Assembly (NCBI GenBank): GCA_964228145.1
Contig: CAXQZJ010000071.1
Span: 26,753 to 90,752, forward strand
Direction of reading: 5' to 3'
Length of the DNA stretch: 64,000 bases
DNA from: Pseudobowmanella sp964228145
GTDB lineage: Bacteria > Pseudomonadota > Gammaproteobacteria > Enterobacterales > Alteromonadaceae
This document shows, piece after piece, positions 35,087 to 44,361 of this stretch. The notes below the pieces were generated by a model. That model was not told where the DNA came from and did no database searches. It saw only the letters and a list, made by a program, of their open reading frames with translations. The position numbers and the translations under genes were made by a program. The stretch's first letter is position 1. Every line of letters begins with the position of its first letter.

Positions 35087-35107
35087 AAATGATAATGGTT
35101 GTTATTT
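35087..35107 (-). promoter_or_regulatory. Fur-box-like operator of the siderophore operon
   Basis: On the plus strand, AAATGATAATGGTTGTTATTT reads as an AATGATAAT half and a TTGTTATTT half, close to the Fur consensus GATAATGATAATCATTATC. It sits 16 bases upstream of the receptor start codon. This implies repression by Fur with iron. Confidence 0.7.
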
Positions 35108-35266
35108 AGCTTATGATCTTATCCATGGGTAAGCAAGCCTGAATGAAATAAATTTGGTAAAATAAACACGTGCTTAGCAGGGTGTGGTGAGTCTGGTCAG
35201 ATAAACTATACTGGAGTGCGAGCGACAATCTGGACAGGGATATCATTGGAGATATGCGGTAGCATT

Positions 35267-37255
35267 ATGACTCGATTTGGATGTTTGCTGGCTTTACTGG
35301 TTAGTAGTCAGCTAAGTCACGCTATGGTTGTAAGGATTGCAGCCGTTGAACGCCAGCCTTATTCGGGTGAATCCTTGCCCCAGAATGGCATGGTCAATGA
35401 GTTGGTTGTGCATAGCTATCAAGCAACAGGTGTTGTGCCGCAAGTGACCTTTTACCCCTTGGCCCGGGCATTGAGGCTACTCGAAAATGGTAATGTTGAT
35501 GTAGTGGTGCCGGTACTAGCCGATACCGATCCTCTCTTCAGTTATTCTCCACCGATTCCGGGTGGTGAGACGGTAGTGCTCAAGCACCGTAACACGCATA
35601 TCAATATCCAAACCTGGCGAACGATGCGACAAACCTCGGTGCAACTGTCGTTGCTGAGGGGCAGTCCGATGACATTAGCAAACCAACAACATCTCACCAA
35701 CCCCCCCATTTTAGTGTCAGAGGAGTTCCAACAGCTAGGGTTGTTGCAAAAGCAAAGAGTCGACGCCGTGATCATGGATAAATACACCGCAGCGGATTTA
35801 ATGGTGACCCATATGCCATCGTTGATAGGTCAGTTGGATTATTTCACTATGCCCGAGGTGGCTGGTGGATTACACCTGGCCTTTAACCCAAAATCGTCGA
35901 ATTCAATGACAGCAAGGGACTTGTTTGATGAGGGTATGGCAGCACTCAAAACGAATGGTAGGGTGCAGCAAATACTTAACAAGTACGGTTTTTACCCATC
36001 ACGCTCAAACTCAGATGGTCGCACCGAGCTGGTTATTGGTGCGGTCGATATTAATATGGTCAATCGGCTTATGGCGCTGACCGAACACTATGAGCGTATT
36101 AATCCAGATGTGAAAGTTCAGTGGCGGGTGATGGACGAAACCACGTTACGTAAACGCTTACTCGGAGATATTGCCATCAATGATGGACAATTTGACCTGG
36201 TGATGGTCGGTGATTATGAAGTCATGGTATGGGGAGAAAAAGGTTGGTTAGTTCCCCTCAATGAAGAGATGACTGCCGACGTAAGCAAAGACCTCATACC
36301 GATAGCCGCGCGGCGATTGCATAGTCCGAATGGACTCTATGCTTTACCACTGCAAAGTGAGACCTCGGTGACCGTGTACAGAAAAGATATTTTTCACGCG
36401 CTAGGGCTGACCATGCCCATGCACCCGAGCTATGAAGAAATTTTGGCGCTAGCCAATGAAATCAATGGAAAGTTGCCGGATGTTCACGGATTAGGTTTTC
36501 GGGCTAAGCCCGGTTGGGGGCAAAGTATGGCCTTTGTTACTGTTTTGGCGCAAGCGTATGGTGGTGAATGGTTTGATCATCGGTGGCGACCCCAACTGAC
36601 GACTGAAGCGTGGCGAAAGGCTGTCAACTTATACGTCAAAGCGCTTCGCGAAGCCGGCCCCCAAGACCCCACCAAATACGGGTGGAAAGAAAATATTCAG
36701 CTCTTTGCAGAGGGAAAAATGGCCATTTTAGTCGACGCGTCGTCTGCAATTAACCGACTTTACGATCCGGCATTTTTTTCTGAGCCTCAACATATTGGTT
36801 TCGCGTTTCATCCGGGTACAGGGAATCAACCGGGCGTCAGGTGGTATTGGGGATGGAATCTTGCCGTTATGCAAACCTCCCAGCATCATCAAGAAGCAAA
36901 ACAACTGGCATTATGGCTTGGCTCAGTAGAAAGTAATCTTGCTTCTCAACAACAAGCTCGCTATCAGGCGGCGAGTCCGCGGCAACAGGATTATCAGCGC
37001 GATTTTGGCGTAGCCGATGGTTATGCAAAGTTTGTTGCCCAACAATTGTTAGCTGATATGGACAACAGAAATACCATCAACCTCCCTGAGGTAGGATTGC
37101 AGTTTGTCCCCATCCCTGAGTTTCCCGCCATTGGCTATCAGGTAGCGAATTTACTTGCTGCTGCAGTAAGAGGGGAGATCTCAGTAGAGGAAGCTTTATA
37201 TCGTGCGCAACGACAAACTGAAAAAATTATGCTTGAGGCCGGATATTATGATTAA
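35267..37255 (+). CDS. Two-domain periplasmic solute-binding protein
   Basis: A secreted protein of 662 residues from the ATG at 35267 (a GTG at 35216 would add a poor N-terminus). The signal peptide is MTRFGCLLALLVSSQLSHA. Residues 20 to about 245 look like a family 3 (amino-acid-type) binding domain (VVRIAAVERQPYSGESLPQNG; FYPLARALRLLENGNVDVVVP). From about 250 a second domain resembles the family 1 (sugar-type) binding proteins (ELVIGAVDINMVNRLMALTEHYERINP; YALPLQSETSVTVYRKDIFHALGL; WGWNLAVMQTSQHHQEAKQLALWL). No transporter gene adjoins. A fusion of the two families without membrane partner is unusual; a shuttle or receptor input role is possible. Confidence 0.8.
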   Translation: MTRFGCLLALLVSSQLSHAMVVRIAAVERQPYSGESLPQNGMVNELVVHSYQATGVVPQVTFYPLARALRLLENGNVDVVVPVLADTDPLFSYSPPIPGGETVVLKHRNTHINIQTWRTMRQTSVQLSLLRGSPMTLANQQHLTNPPILVSEEFQQLGLLQKQRVDAVIMDKYTAADLMVTHMPSLIGQLDYFTMPEVAGGLHLAFNPKSSNSMTARDLFDEGMAALKTNGRVQQILNKYGFYPSRSNSDGRTELVIGAVDINMVNRLMALTEHYERINPDVKVQWRVMDETTLRKRLLGDIAINDGQFDLVMVGDYEVMVWGEKGWLVPLNEEMTADVSKDLIPIAARRLHSPNGLYALPLQSETSVTVYRKDIFHALGLTMPMHPSYEEILALANEINGKLPDVHGLGFRAKPGWGQSMAFVTVLAQAYGGEWFDHRWRPQLTTEAWRKAVNLYVKALREAGPQDPTKYGWKENIQLFAEGKMAILVDASSAINRLYDPAFFSEPQHIGFAFHPGTGNQPGVRWYWGWNLAVMQTSQHHQEAKQLALWLGSVESNLASQQQARYQAASPRQQDYQRDFGVADGYAKFVAQQLLADMDNRNTINLPEVGLQFVPIPEFPAIGYQVANLLAAAVRGEISVEEALYRAQRQTEKIMLEAGYYD

Positions 37256-37273
37256 GGCCCCTGAGAGGGGCCT
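37255..37273. terminator. Hairpin shared by the convergent binding-protein gene and hisIE
   Basis: AGGCCCCT-GAG-AGGGGCCT is a perfect 8-base-pair stem in the 23-base gap between the two stop codons. There is no strong T-run on either side. Confidence 0.55.
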
Positions 37274-37278
37274 ATCGA

Positions 37279-37899
37279 CTATTTCTGATGGCGCTGTTTA
37301 AGCACATCGATGACGTCTGTTAAACACAGATTACTGGCCTGCAATAACACCAGCAAGTGGTAAAGTAGATCAGCTGATTCGTTTTTGAGTTCGTCAAGAT
37401 CCCCGACAGTGGCAGCCAATGCTGTTTCCACGCCTTCTTCACCGACTTTTTGGGCAATTCGCTTAATGCCGCTGGCATAAAGGCTTGCAGTGTAGCTGGA
37501 CGAGGGATCCTGATCTTTGCGCGATGCAATCACCTGTTCAAGTTCCGCTAAAAAGCTCACTGCCGGTGTTTGTGCCTTATGCCAGCAGGTGGGGGCCCCT
37601 GTATGACATGTTGGACCGACTGGATGTGCCAAGCATAGTATCGCATCCTGATCGCAATCTGCGCTGATATCTACCAGCTTTAGAACATTGCCACTGGATT
37701 CGCCTTTGGTCCAGAGTCGCTGCTTACTGCGTGAATAAAAGGTCACTGTGCCAGTCTCAAGGGTTTTGCGCAGCGCTTCTGCATTCATAAACCCCTGCAT
37801 TTGCAAAGTACCGCTAACGGCATCCTGCACCATGCAAGGGAGCAGGCCATCCATTTTGTCCCAGGCAAGTGTGTCGATAGTATCCGGAGTAATTTTCAT
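37279..37899 (-). CDS. hisIE: HisIE, phosphoribosyl-AMP cyclohydrolase / phosphoribosyl-ATP pyrophosphatase
   Basis: Bifunctional enzyme for steps 2 and 3 of histidine synthesis (206 residues). The HisI half (1-115) includes FMNAEALRKTLETGTVTFYSRSK and the metal-binding DCDQDAILCLAHPVGPTCHTG, with its cysteines and histidines. The HisE half (from about 115) includes SSYTASLYASGIKRIAQKVGEEGVETALAA and the MazG-like helices that follow. It is the last gene of the his operon, three bases after hisF. Confidence 0.97.
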   Translation of the reverse strand: MKITPDTIDTLAWDKMDGLLPCMVQDAVSGTLQMQGFMNAEALRKTLETGTVTFYSRSKQRLWTKGESSGNVLKLVDISADCDQDAILCLAHPVGPTCHTGAPTCWHKAQTPAVSFLAELEQVIASRKDQDPSSSYTASLYASGIKRIAQKVGEEGVETALAATVGDLDELKNESADLLYHLLVLLQASNLCLTDVIDVLKQRHQK

Positions 37900-37902
37900 T
37901 GC

Positions 37903-38676
37903 TTATTTCCTAATTGCTATTCCGGCGTCTCGTAGCGCCTGTTTTAACTCATCCATGCCGATAACGGCTTTGTGAAATACTGACGCAGCCAACGCCCCAT
38001 CAACATCGGCTTGGTTGAAAACATCAATAAAGTGCTCAATGGCACCTGCGCCACCTGAGGCAATCAGCGGTACCTTGCAGGCCTGTCTGATGGCAGCCAA
38101 TTGTTGTATGTCATAACCCTGGCGCACACCATCCTGATTCATACAGTTTAAAACGATTTCCCCAGCACCACGTTGTTGTACTTCCTTAACCCAGTCTGCG
38201 GTTTGCCATTGGGTTTTCTGAGTTTTACTTTCATCACCGGTAAACTGATGAACTTGATAATGTCCCGTGGCCTGATCGAAGTAGCTATCGATTCCTACCA
38301 CCACACACTGCTGGCCAAAGGTTTGGTTGAGCTCGGTGATCAAGCCAGGGTCAGTCAGAGCCGGCGAGTTGACAGAAATTTTATCGGCCCCCATTTCCAG
38401 GATACGGCCGGCATCATCTACTGACTTAATGCCACCTGCGACGCAAAAAGGAATATCAATAACCTCTGCGATACGATTGACCCAACTTTTGTCAACAACT
38501 CGGGCATCGCTGGAAGCGGTAATATCATAGAAAACCAGCTCGTCTGCACCAATTGCGGCATAATGCTCGGCTAAAGGGACGATATCGCCAATAATTTCGT
38601 GATTACGAAATTTAACCCCTTTAACTACTTTGCCGTCACGTACATCCAGGCAGGGTATTATGCGTCTTGCCAGCAT
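37903..38676 (-). CDS. hisF: HisF, imidazole glycerol phosphate synthase cyclase subunit
   Basis: A TIM-barrel enzyme (257 residues) that uses ammonia delivered by HisH to form imidazole glycerol phosphate and AICAR. It begins LARRIIPCLDVRDGKVVKGV, with catalytic Asp in CLDV. The phosphate-binding loops include VAGGIKSVDDA and ASGGAGAIEHF, and the second catalytic Asp is in LNCMNQDGVRQGYD. The start overlaps the hisA stop by 19 bases. Confidence 0.98.
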   Translation of the reverse strand: MLARRIIPCLDVRDGKVVKGVKFRNHEIIGDIVPLAEHYAAIGADELVFYDITASSDARVVDKSWVNRIAEVIDIPFCVAGGIKSVDDAGRILEMGADKISVNSPALTDPGLITELNQTFGQQCVVVGIDSYFDQATGHYQVHQFTGDESKTQKTQWQTADWVKEVQQRGAGEIVLNCMNQDGVRQGYDIQQLAAIRQACKVPLIASGGAGAIEHFIDVFNQADVDGALAASVFHKAVIGMDELKQALRDAGIAIRK

Positions 38677-39395
38677 TGAATCGCCTCCGCTAAGGTAAAT
38701 TTGCCTTCCAAAAGTGCTCGCCCGAGAATCACCCGGTCTACCCCGGTGGGTTTAAGGCGCGCAATATCATCTAAGCTGCCGATACCGCCTGATGCCTGCC
38801 ATTGAACCCCGGGAAATGCCTGACACATTTCTTTGTAGAGGGTTTCATTGGCACCCTTTAACGTGCCGTCACGGCTGATATCGGTACATAAAACATGTTT
38901 AGCGCCGCTGCGAATAAATTCCTGTAGCAGGGTTTCCAAATTCACTCCACTGTTGGTTTGCCAGCCATGGGTGGCGATATGCTTGTTGCCCTGCTCATCA
39001 ATATTGACGTCCAATGCTAATACAATGGCTTCAGCGCCGTATTGACGAAACCAGTCCTGTACCATTTCAGGCTGGCTGACAGCAACAGAGCCAATGACGA
39101 CACGGGCGATACCTGTTTCTAACAGATCTTCGACATCTTGTTCGGTTCTCACACCACCGCCGGCCTGAAACTGCATACGTTGGGTTGCCGCCATGGCTTT
39201 AATTAACGCCAACTGGCGTCGCTTAGTATCTTTGGCGCCGGTAAGGTCAACGATATGCAGGCGATCGGCGCCTTGATCGGCATATTGGTGAACGACCTCA
39301 ATAGGATCGAGTTGGTATTCGGTTTTTTGACCGTAATCGCCTTGATAAAGCCTGACAACTTTACCTTCAATTAAGTCTATAGCGGGTAACATCAT
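38658..39395 (-). CDS. hisA: HisA, ProFAR isomerase
   Basis: A TIM-barrel isomerase (245 residues) for the fourth histidine step, homologous to HisF. I start it at the first of two adjacent ATG codons (39395 or 39392), 11 bases after the hisH stop, giving MMLPAIDLIEGKVVRLYQGDYG. Catalytic Asp in AIDL and Asp in TDISRDGTLKG are present, along with both phosphate loops (QAGGGVRTEQDV; ASGGIGSLDDI). A start at 39413 would overlap hisH and adds unconserved residues. Confidence 0.97.
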   Translation of the reverse strand: MMLPAIDLIEGKVVRLYQGDYGQKTEYQLDPIEVVHQYADQGADRLHIVDLTGAKDTKRRQLALIKAMAATQRMQFQAGGGVRTEQDVEDLLETGIARVVIGSVAVSQPEMVQDWFRQYGAEAIVLALDVNIDEQGNKHIATHGWQTNSGVNLETLLQEFIRSGAKHVLCTDISRDGTLKGANETLYKEMCQAFPGVQWQASGGIGSLDDIARLKPTGVDRVILGRALLEGKFTLAEAIQCWQDA

Positions 39396-39406
39396 GGGGC
39401 GTGTCC

Positions 39407-39997
39407 TTAACAAAGTTCGATAAAGTTGCGTAATAGTCTGGCGCCATTGGCTCCGGAGCGCTCAGGGTGAAATTGCACGCCGTAAAAGTTGTTTTGGCCG
39501 ATACTGGCAGAAAAGGGAATGCCGTAATCACAACTGGCCAGAGTGACGTCGCTGACTGGCGCTGCATAGCCATGCACAAAGTAAAAATAACTACCATCCG
39601 CTATGCCATCAAACAACGCCGAGTGCTGTTGCGCACTGACTTGATTCCACCCCATATGCGGCAAGCGTAATGCGCCAACCTGCATCCGTTTGACCTGTGT
39701 GTCTATCATACCCAAACAAGTCTGATCACCTTCTTCGGAATGACGAGTTTGTAATTGCATACCCAGGCAGATACCCAGTAAAGGTTGGGTCAATTGGTTC
39801 ACAACGCTATCCAGTCCCTTGGCTCGGATTTGCGCCATGGCCGCGTTAGCGGTGCCGACACCGGGTAAGAAAACCTTATCAGCCTGCTGTATCTGCTCTG
39901 GGTTATCGCTTACGCTCACCTGATAACCCAAGCGCTCAATGGCGAAACGGACCGAAGAGATATTGGCACAGCCGGTATTGACGATGACCAATTGCAT
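39407..39997 (-). CDS. hisH: HisH, glutamine amidotransferase subunit of IGP synthase
   Basis: A class I glutamine amidotransferase (196 residues) that hydrolyses glutamine and channels ammonia to HisF. The nucleophile Cys is in LLGICLGMQL, and the His/Glu pair in GVQFHPERSG completes the triad. The start MQLVIVNTGCANISSVRFAIERLG is typical. The ATG overlaps the hisB stop by one base (TAATG). Confidence 0.98.
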   Translation of the reverse strand: MQLVIVNTGCANISSVRFAIERLGYQVSVSDNPEQIQQADKVFLPGVGTANAAMAQIRAKGLDSVVNQLTQPLLGICLGMQLQTRHSEEGDQTCLGMIDTQVKRMQVGALRLPHMGWNQVSAQQHSALFDGIADGSYFYFVHGYAAPVSDVTLASCDYGIPFSASIGQNNFYGVQFHPERSGANGARLLRNFIELC

Positions 39998-41067
39998 TAC
40001 AGGGCTCCTTTACTTGATGGCAGTTCATCACCTTGTTTACTGACAGCCTGACGCAGTGCGCGGCCAAATACTTTAAACAAGCTTTCTACCTGATGGTGGG
40101 CGTTGCCTTCAGTGGTCGATAAGTGCAATGAGAGCCCCATAGACTGGGCCAGAGAATAAAAGAAATGCGGTACCATTTCTGTTGCCATTTCACCCACGGC
40201 ATCGCGACTAAACTGCGCATCAAACTTCAGAAACGGACGATTGGAAATATCCATGATGCATTCTGCTCGGCATTCATCCATCGGCAAGGCGAAACCAAAA
40301 CGGCCAATTCCACGTTTGTTCCCTAACGCTTTTTTGAGCGCTTCGCCGATCGCCAGTGCAGTATCCTCGACGCTGTGGTGATCATCGATATGCAGGTCGC
40401 CATCCACGCTGACGTTCAATTCTATGCCTCCATGTGTGGCAATTTGATCCAGCATATGGTCGAAAAAACCCAAGCCGGTATTAATGGTTGATTTGCTTTG
40501 CGAGTCGAGATTAACCTCCACCTTTATGTCCGTCTCAGAGGTTTTACGTACCACGGTCGCGACTCTTGCCTTGTTGAGCAATTGTTTCTCGATGGCCAAC
40601 CATGGCGAGGACTCACGATCGTATTTGATTCCGACAATGCCCATATTACTGGCCAGCTGGAGGTCAGTATCCCGATCACCGATCACAAAAGAGTTAGTAA
40701 AATCAACTTTTCCCTGCTGCAGGTAATCGCTCACCAGACCCAGTTTCGGCTTACGACAGCTACAATTGTCACTGTCGAAATGCGGACAAATCAGGACGTC
40801 ATCAAAACGTACGCCCTGAGAATTGAAAACGTCCATCATCTTGTTATGGGGGAGATCAAAATCGGCTTGTGGAAACGAGTCAGTGCCTAACCCGTCTTGG
40901 TTTGACACCATGACAAGGCGATAGCCGGCCTGTTGCAATCGGGTGAGAACCGGTATCACCATAGGTTCAAATACCAGTTTTTCTAACGTATCTAATTGCT
41001 TATCGACGGCCGGTTCCTCGACCAAGGTACCGTCGCGGTCAATAAAAAGAATAGCTTGCTGACTCAT
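39997..41067 (-). CDS. hisB: HisB, histidinol-phosphatase / imidazoleglycerol-phosphate dehydratase
   Basis: Bifunctional enzyme (356 residues from the ATG at 41067, one base after the hisC stop; E. coli HisB 355). The N-terminal HAD phosphatase has FIDRDGTL with its two Asp and the zinc cluster CPHFDSDNCSCRKPK. The C-terminal dehydratase has the two metal motifs DDHHSVEDTA and GNAHHQVES, and begins near ATVVRKTSETDIKVE. The longer frame from 41181 lies inside hisC and is not the gene. Confidence 0.98.
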   Translation of the reverse strand: MSQQAILFIDRDGTLVEEPAVDKQLDTLEKLVFEPMVIPVLTRLQQAGYRLVMVSNQDGLGTDSFPQADFDLPHNKMMDVFNSQGVRFDDVLICPHFDSDNCSCRKPKLGLVSDYLQQGKVDFTNSFVIGDRDTDLQLASNMGIVGIKYDRESSPWLAIEKQLLNKARVATVVRKTSETDIKVEVNLDSQSKSTINTGLGFFDHMLDQIATHGGIELNVSVDGDLHIDDHHSVEDTALAIGEALKKALGNKRGIGRFGFALPMDECRAECIMDISNRPFLKFDAQFSRDAVGEMATEMVPHFFYSLAQSMGLSLHLSTTEGNAHHQVESLFKVFGRALRQAVSKQGDELPSSKGAL

Positions 41068-41068
41068 G

Positions 41069-42142
41069 TTATTTGTCCTGATAAAAGCGTGTAATCGCGT
41101 CAATAAGACGCCTATTCTGGTCCGTGTTTCCAATGCTGATGCGCAGGCAATCATCCAGTTGTTGTTGGCGTGATTGGTCACGAATAAGTATGCCTTGCTC
41201 GACTAAGGCTGACATAAGCTGATCCTTTTGCTGAGCCCGGATCAGGATAAAGTTGGCGGCTGTGTTACTAAATGCGCTGACTGTTTCTAACTGGTTCAAC
41301 GCCTCAAGCATTTTTGTCTTCGCTTCATTAAGCTGGGTAATTTGCTCCCGGATCCGGCTGATACCCTCATTACTCAGGGCTTGAGAGGCAATCTGTGCAA
41401 CTGGCTCTGGAATCGGATAAGGGGCTATGACTTTGAGTAACGCCTCAATAACGGCTTCATTGGCGAGGGTAAAACCACAGCGCAATCCGGCCAGCGCAAA
41501 TGCTTTGGAAAGGGTACGTAACACGACCAGATTCGGGTATTTGGCTAACTTTTTCGACCAGCTCCCTTGGCTCGAAAACTCGATATAGGCTTCATCGACT
41601 ACCACCAGCGCCGAGTCTGCAAAGGCGTCGAGAACTAGCTCGATCTGTTTAGCATCGATATCGTTGCCTGTGGGGTTGTTGGGGGAGCAAATAAACACCA
41701 GATTGACCTGACCCACATGACGGATAATTTCATCCACATTCAGGCTGAAGTCAGGCCGCGTGGGGACATTAACTACGCCAACGTTACAGGTTTGCGCACT
41801 GATTGCATACATGCCATAGGTTGGCGGGCAAATCAGTATGCTGTCTTTTGCCGGTTGGCAAAATGTCCTGATGAGAAGTTCGATTCCTTCATCAGCCCCA
41901 CGGGTAACCAGCGTTTGTTCTGGCCGAACTGATGCGTAATCTGCGTAGCGCGAAACCACAGTGGTAGGCTGGCAACTCGGGTAGCGATTTAATTTACTGT
42001 CATCCAGTTGATACTCGTTGGCAAACGGGGATTCGTTGGCATTGAGCCAATCCTGGCCACCAGAATAAAGGCGACGGGCAGATTGATAAGGCGTCAGCGC
42101 TTTTATTTCATCACTGAGCAATTTGTCAACAATCGCACTCAT
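41069..42142 (-). CDS. hisC: HisC, histidinol-phosphate aminotransferase
   Basis: A PLP-dependent class II aminotransferase (357 residues). Recognised parts are the N-terminal LNANESPF, the PLP-phosphate contacts TRGADEGIELLIR, SPNNPTGNDID, VVVDEAYIEFS, and the Schiff-base lysine in LRTLSKAFALAGLRCGF. Its ATG overlaps the hisD stop (ATGA), so translation may depend on ribosomes finishing hisD. That matters because hisD carries a premature stop codon. Confidence 0.98.
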   Translation of the reverse strand: MSAIVDKLLSDEIKALTPYQSARRLYSGGQDWLNANESPFANEYQLDDSKLNRYPSCQPTTVVSRYADYASVRPEQTLVTRGADEGIELLIRTFCQPAKDSILICPPTYGMYAISAQTCNVGVVNVPTRPDFSLNVDEIIRHVGQVNLVFICSPNNPTGNDIDAKQIELVLDAFADSALVVVDEAYIEFSSQGSWSKKLAKYPNLVVLRTLSKAFALAGLRCGFTLANEAVIEALLKVIAPYPIPEPVAQIASQALSNEGISRIREQITQLNEAKTKMLEALNQLETVSAFSNTAANFILIRAQQKDQLMSALVEQGILIRDQSRQQQLDDCLRISIGNTDQNRRLIDAITRFYQDK

Positions 42143-43431
42143 TTCAGCGCCTCCAATCGTAGTGCAACAGCTTGTTTGTGTGCGTCTAAACCCTCAGCAT
42201 CAGCCAGCGCCATAATGGCGGGGCCGAGTGCCCGGATGCCGGTTTCGCTAAGTTGCTGTACGGTGAACCGGCGCATGAAATCCAGTAGACCCAGGCTAGA
42301 ATAGGTGCGCGAATAGCCGTACGTCGGCAGCACATGATTAGTGCCGCTGGCATAATCCCCGGCAGATTCCGGAGACCACTGGCCGACAAAAATTGATCAG
42401 GCATATTTGACCTGGTCAACTAACTTTTCGGCATCCTGAGTTTGAATGATCAAATGTTCAGGAGCGTAAGCGTTTGATACCTCGACAGATTGAGCAATAT
42501 CGTCGGTTAAGATAAAACGGCTGTTTCCGATCGCTACCCGGGCGATCTCTTGTCGGGGTAATTGAGCTAACTGCAGTTCAACCTGCTGCTTGGTCTGCTC
42601 AATGATCTGTTCATTATCACTCACTAAAATCGCCTGTGAGTCTTTGCCGTGTTCAGCTTGTGATAATAAGTCTGCTGCTATAAAAGCGGGATTAGCTGCG
42701 CCATCAGCGATAACCAGAACCTCAGAAGGGCCCGCAGGCATGTCAATGGCAGCGCCGTCTGCGCGCTGACTGACTTGCTGTTTTGCTTCGGTAACATAAC
42801 TGTTGCCCGGCCCAAAAATTTTATCTACTTTGGCAATGCTTTCAGTTCCCAGCGCCATCGCTGCGATAGCCTGAGCGCCGCCGACCAGGTATATCTCATT
42901 AATGCCGCATAAATACGCCGCATAGCGAATTTCTGCCGCGATGCGCCCCTCTTGTCCCGCGGGCGTGCACAATATCTTTCGCGCGCAGCCTGCAACTTGT
43001 GCTGTGGCCCCTAACATCAATACTGTTGATGGCAGCGGCGCTGTGCCACCAGGGATGTACAGACCTACGGCGTCCAGAGCTATATGTTTGAGTTGGCAAA
43101 TGACACCGGGTGATGTTTGTAACTCCACATCAGCAGGACGCTGCGCCTGATGAAATGCCCTTATATTCTCATACGCAAGCTCGATGGCTGATTTAACTTC
43201 ATCAGTCAGTTCATCGGCGGCGTTGGATATCTGTTGTTCAGGTAAGCGCAAATTATCAAGGCGCACGTTATCGAACTTTTCACTTAGTGCAAACAGAGCA
43301 CGATCACCGTCGTTTTCTACTTGTCTAATAATATCGGCAACAGTGGATTGCAATGCCCCGGCATCCGCGAGTGCGGGTCGCTGCAATGCTTGCTGTCGCT
43401 GTTGGCTTGAAAGTTGAGACCAAGTTAACAT
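42139..43431 (-). pseudogene. hisD: HisD, histidinol dehydrogenase, interrupted by an in-frame TGA
   Basis: The last two oxidations of histidine synthesis. The true start is the ATG at 43431, two bases after hisG, preceded by the hisG 3' end; it begins MLTWSQLSSQQRQQAL. The frame runs 344 codons to a TGA at 42399-42397 and then continues in the same frame for 85 codons to the expected stop at 42139. The TGA falls in VKYA-stop-SIFVGQWSPESAGDYASG, where the family has a glycine (E. coli ...AGSIFLG... from memory); GGA to TGA is one base change. Before the stop lie AYAPEHL with the catalytic Glu-His. After it lie the zinc ligand Asp (GDYASG), GTNHVLPT and the C-terminal His (LDAHKQAV). A protein ending at the TGA would lack essential zinc ligands. 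Confidence 0.93.
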
Positions 43432-43433
43432 GG

Positions 43434-44333
43434 TTACCCCATCATTTTTTCTATTGGCATAACCAGAATTGAACGACAGCCCAGCGCCTTGAGCTTTTCC
43501 ATAGTTTCCCAAAACAAGGTTTCCGTACAAACCACGTGCATGGCCACAGTGTTTTCATTCCCGGCAAGAGGCAAGAGGGTTGGGTTTTCAGCCCCTGGCA
43601 ATAAGGCTTTTACCTGCTCAAGCTTGTCTTTCGGTGCGTGCAGCATAATGTATTTACTCTCTTTAGCTTGCATCACACCGGCCATACGGGGCATCAACTT
43701 ATCGATCAATGCTTGTTTTTCAGCAGGCATCTCGCCGGTTCGCTGGATCAGCACGGCTTTTGACTGAAAAATTTCCTGTACTTCGACCAAGCCGTTGGCT
43801 TCCAGTGTCGCGCCGGTTGAGACCAAATCACAGATTGCTTCTGCTACTCCGGCGCGCGGCGCGACTTCCACAGATCCTGTTAGCATCAGCGCTTTGGCAT
43901 CAACCTTTTGTTGTTTGAAAAAACGTTCCAGCAGATAAGGGTAAGTGGTCGCGATTTTACAGCCCTGCAAATCGTTGACGTTTTGGTAATTGAATTCTTT
44001 AGGTACTGCAATTGACAGTCTGCAATCACCAAAATCCAGTTTTGACAATACCTGATAATCTGAGGCTTTGCCGGCAGCTTCACGCTCGAGGGCTTTTTCT
44101 TCCAGCTCATTTTCGCCAATGAAGCCAAGATCAACGACGCCATCCATCACCAGGCCCGGAATATCGTCGTCACGAACGCGCAGTAAATCAATGGGCAGAT
44201 TGGTTGAATGGGCGATCAGCAAACGGTCGCGAATAGAGAGCTTGACACCAATTGCCTTAAGAAGCTTCATGCTCCCCTCGTTAAGACGTCCGGATTTTTG
44301 TACCGCTATGCGTAATCGATTTTTATCTGTCAT
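43434..44333 (-). CDS. hisG: HisG, ATP phosphoribosyltransferase (long form)
   Basis: First and feedback-inhibited enzyme of histidine synthesis: ATP plus PRPP to phosphoribosyl-ATP. It has 299 residues from the ATG at 44333, exactly the length of E. coli HisG, beginning MTDKNRLRIAVQKSGRLNEGSM. The catalytic core includes DDIPGLVMDGVVDLGFIGEN and the PRPP loop EAICDLVSTGATLEANGL. The C-terminal ACT-like regulatory domain is present (from about 225), so no HisZ partner is needed. The frame open upstream to 44423 runs through the attenuator and is not coding. Confidence 0.98.
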   Translation of the reverse strand: MTDKNRLRIAVQKSGRLNEGSMKLLKAIGVKLSIRDRLLIAHSTNLPIDLLRVRDDDIPGLVMDGVVDLGFIGENELEEKALEREAAGKASDYQVLSKLDFGDCRLSIAVPKEFNYQNVNDLQGCKIATTYPYLLERFFKQQKVDAKALMLTGSVEVAPRAGVAEAICDLVSTGATLEANGLVEVQEIFQSKAVLIQRTGEMPAEKQALIDKLMPRMAGVMQAKESKYIMLHAPKDKLEQVKALLPGAENPTLLPLAGNENTVAMHVVCTETLFWETMEKLKALGCRSILVMPIEKMMG

Positions 44334-44361
44334 GGATTTGCCTTTTTTAACAGTCAGAAAC

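Noticed and set aside
42397..42399. TGA as a sign of a changed genetic code (TGA read as Gly)
   Set aside because: Other genes, for example pspB, use TGA as a normal stop at the right place, and the rest of the window reads with the standard code.
42397..42399. TGA as a selenocysteine codon
   Set aside because: The family has Gly here, not Cys, and I saw no strong hairpin directly after the codon.
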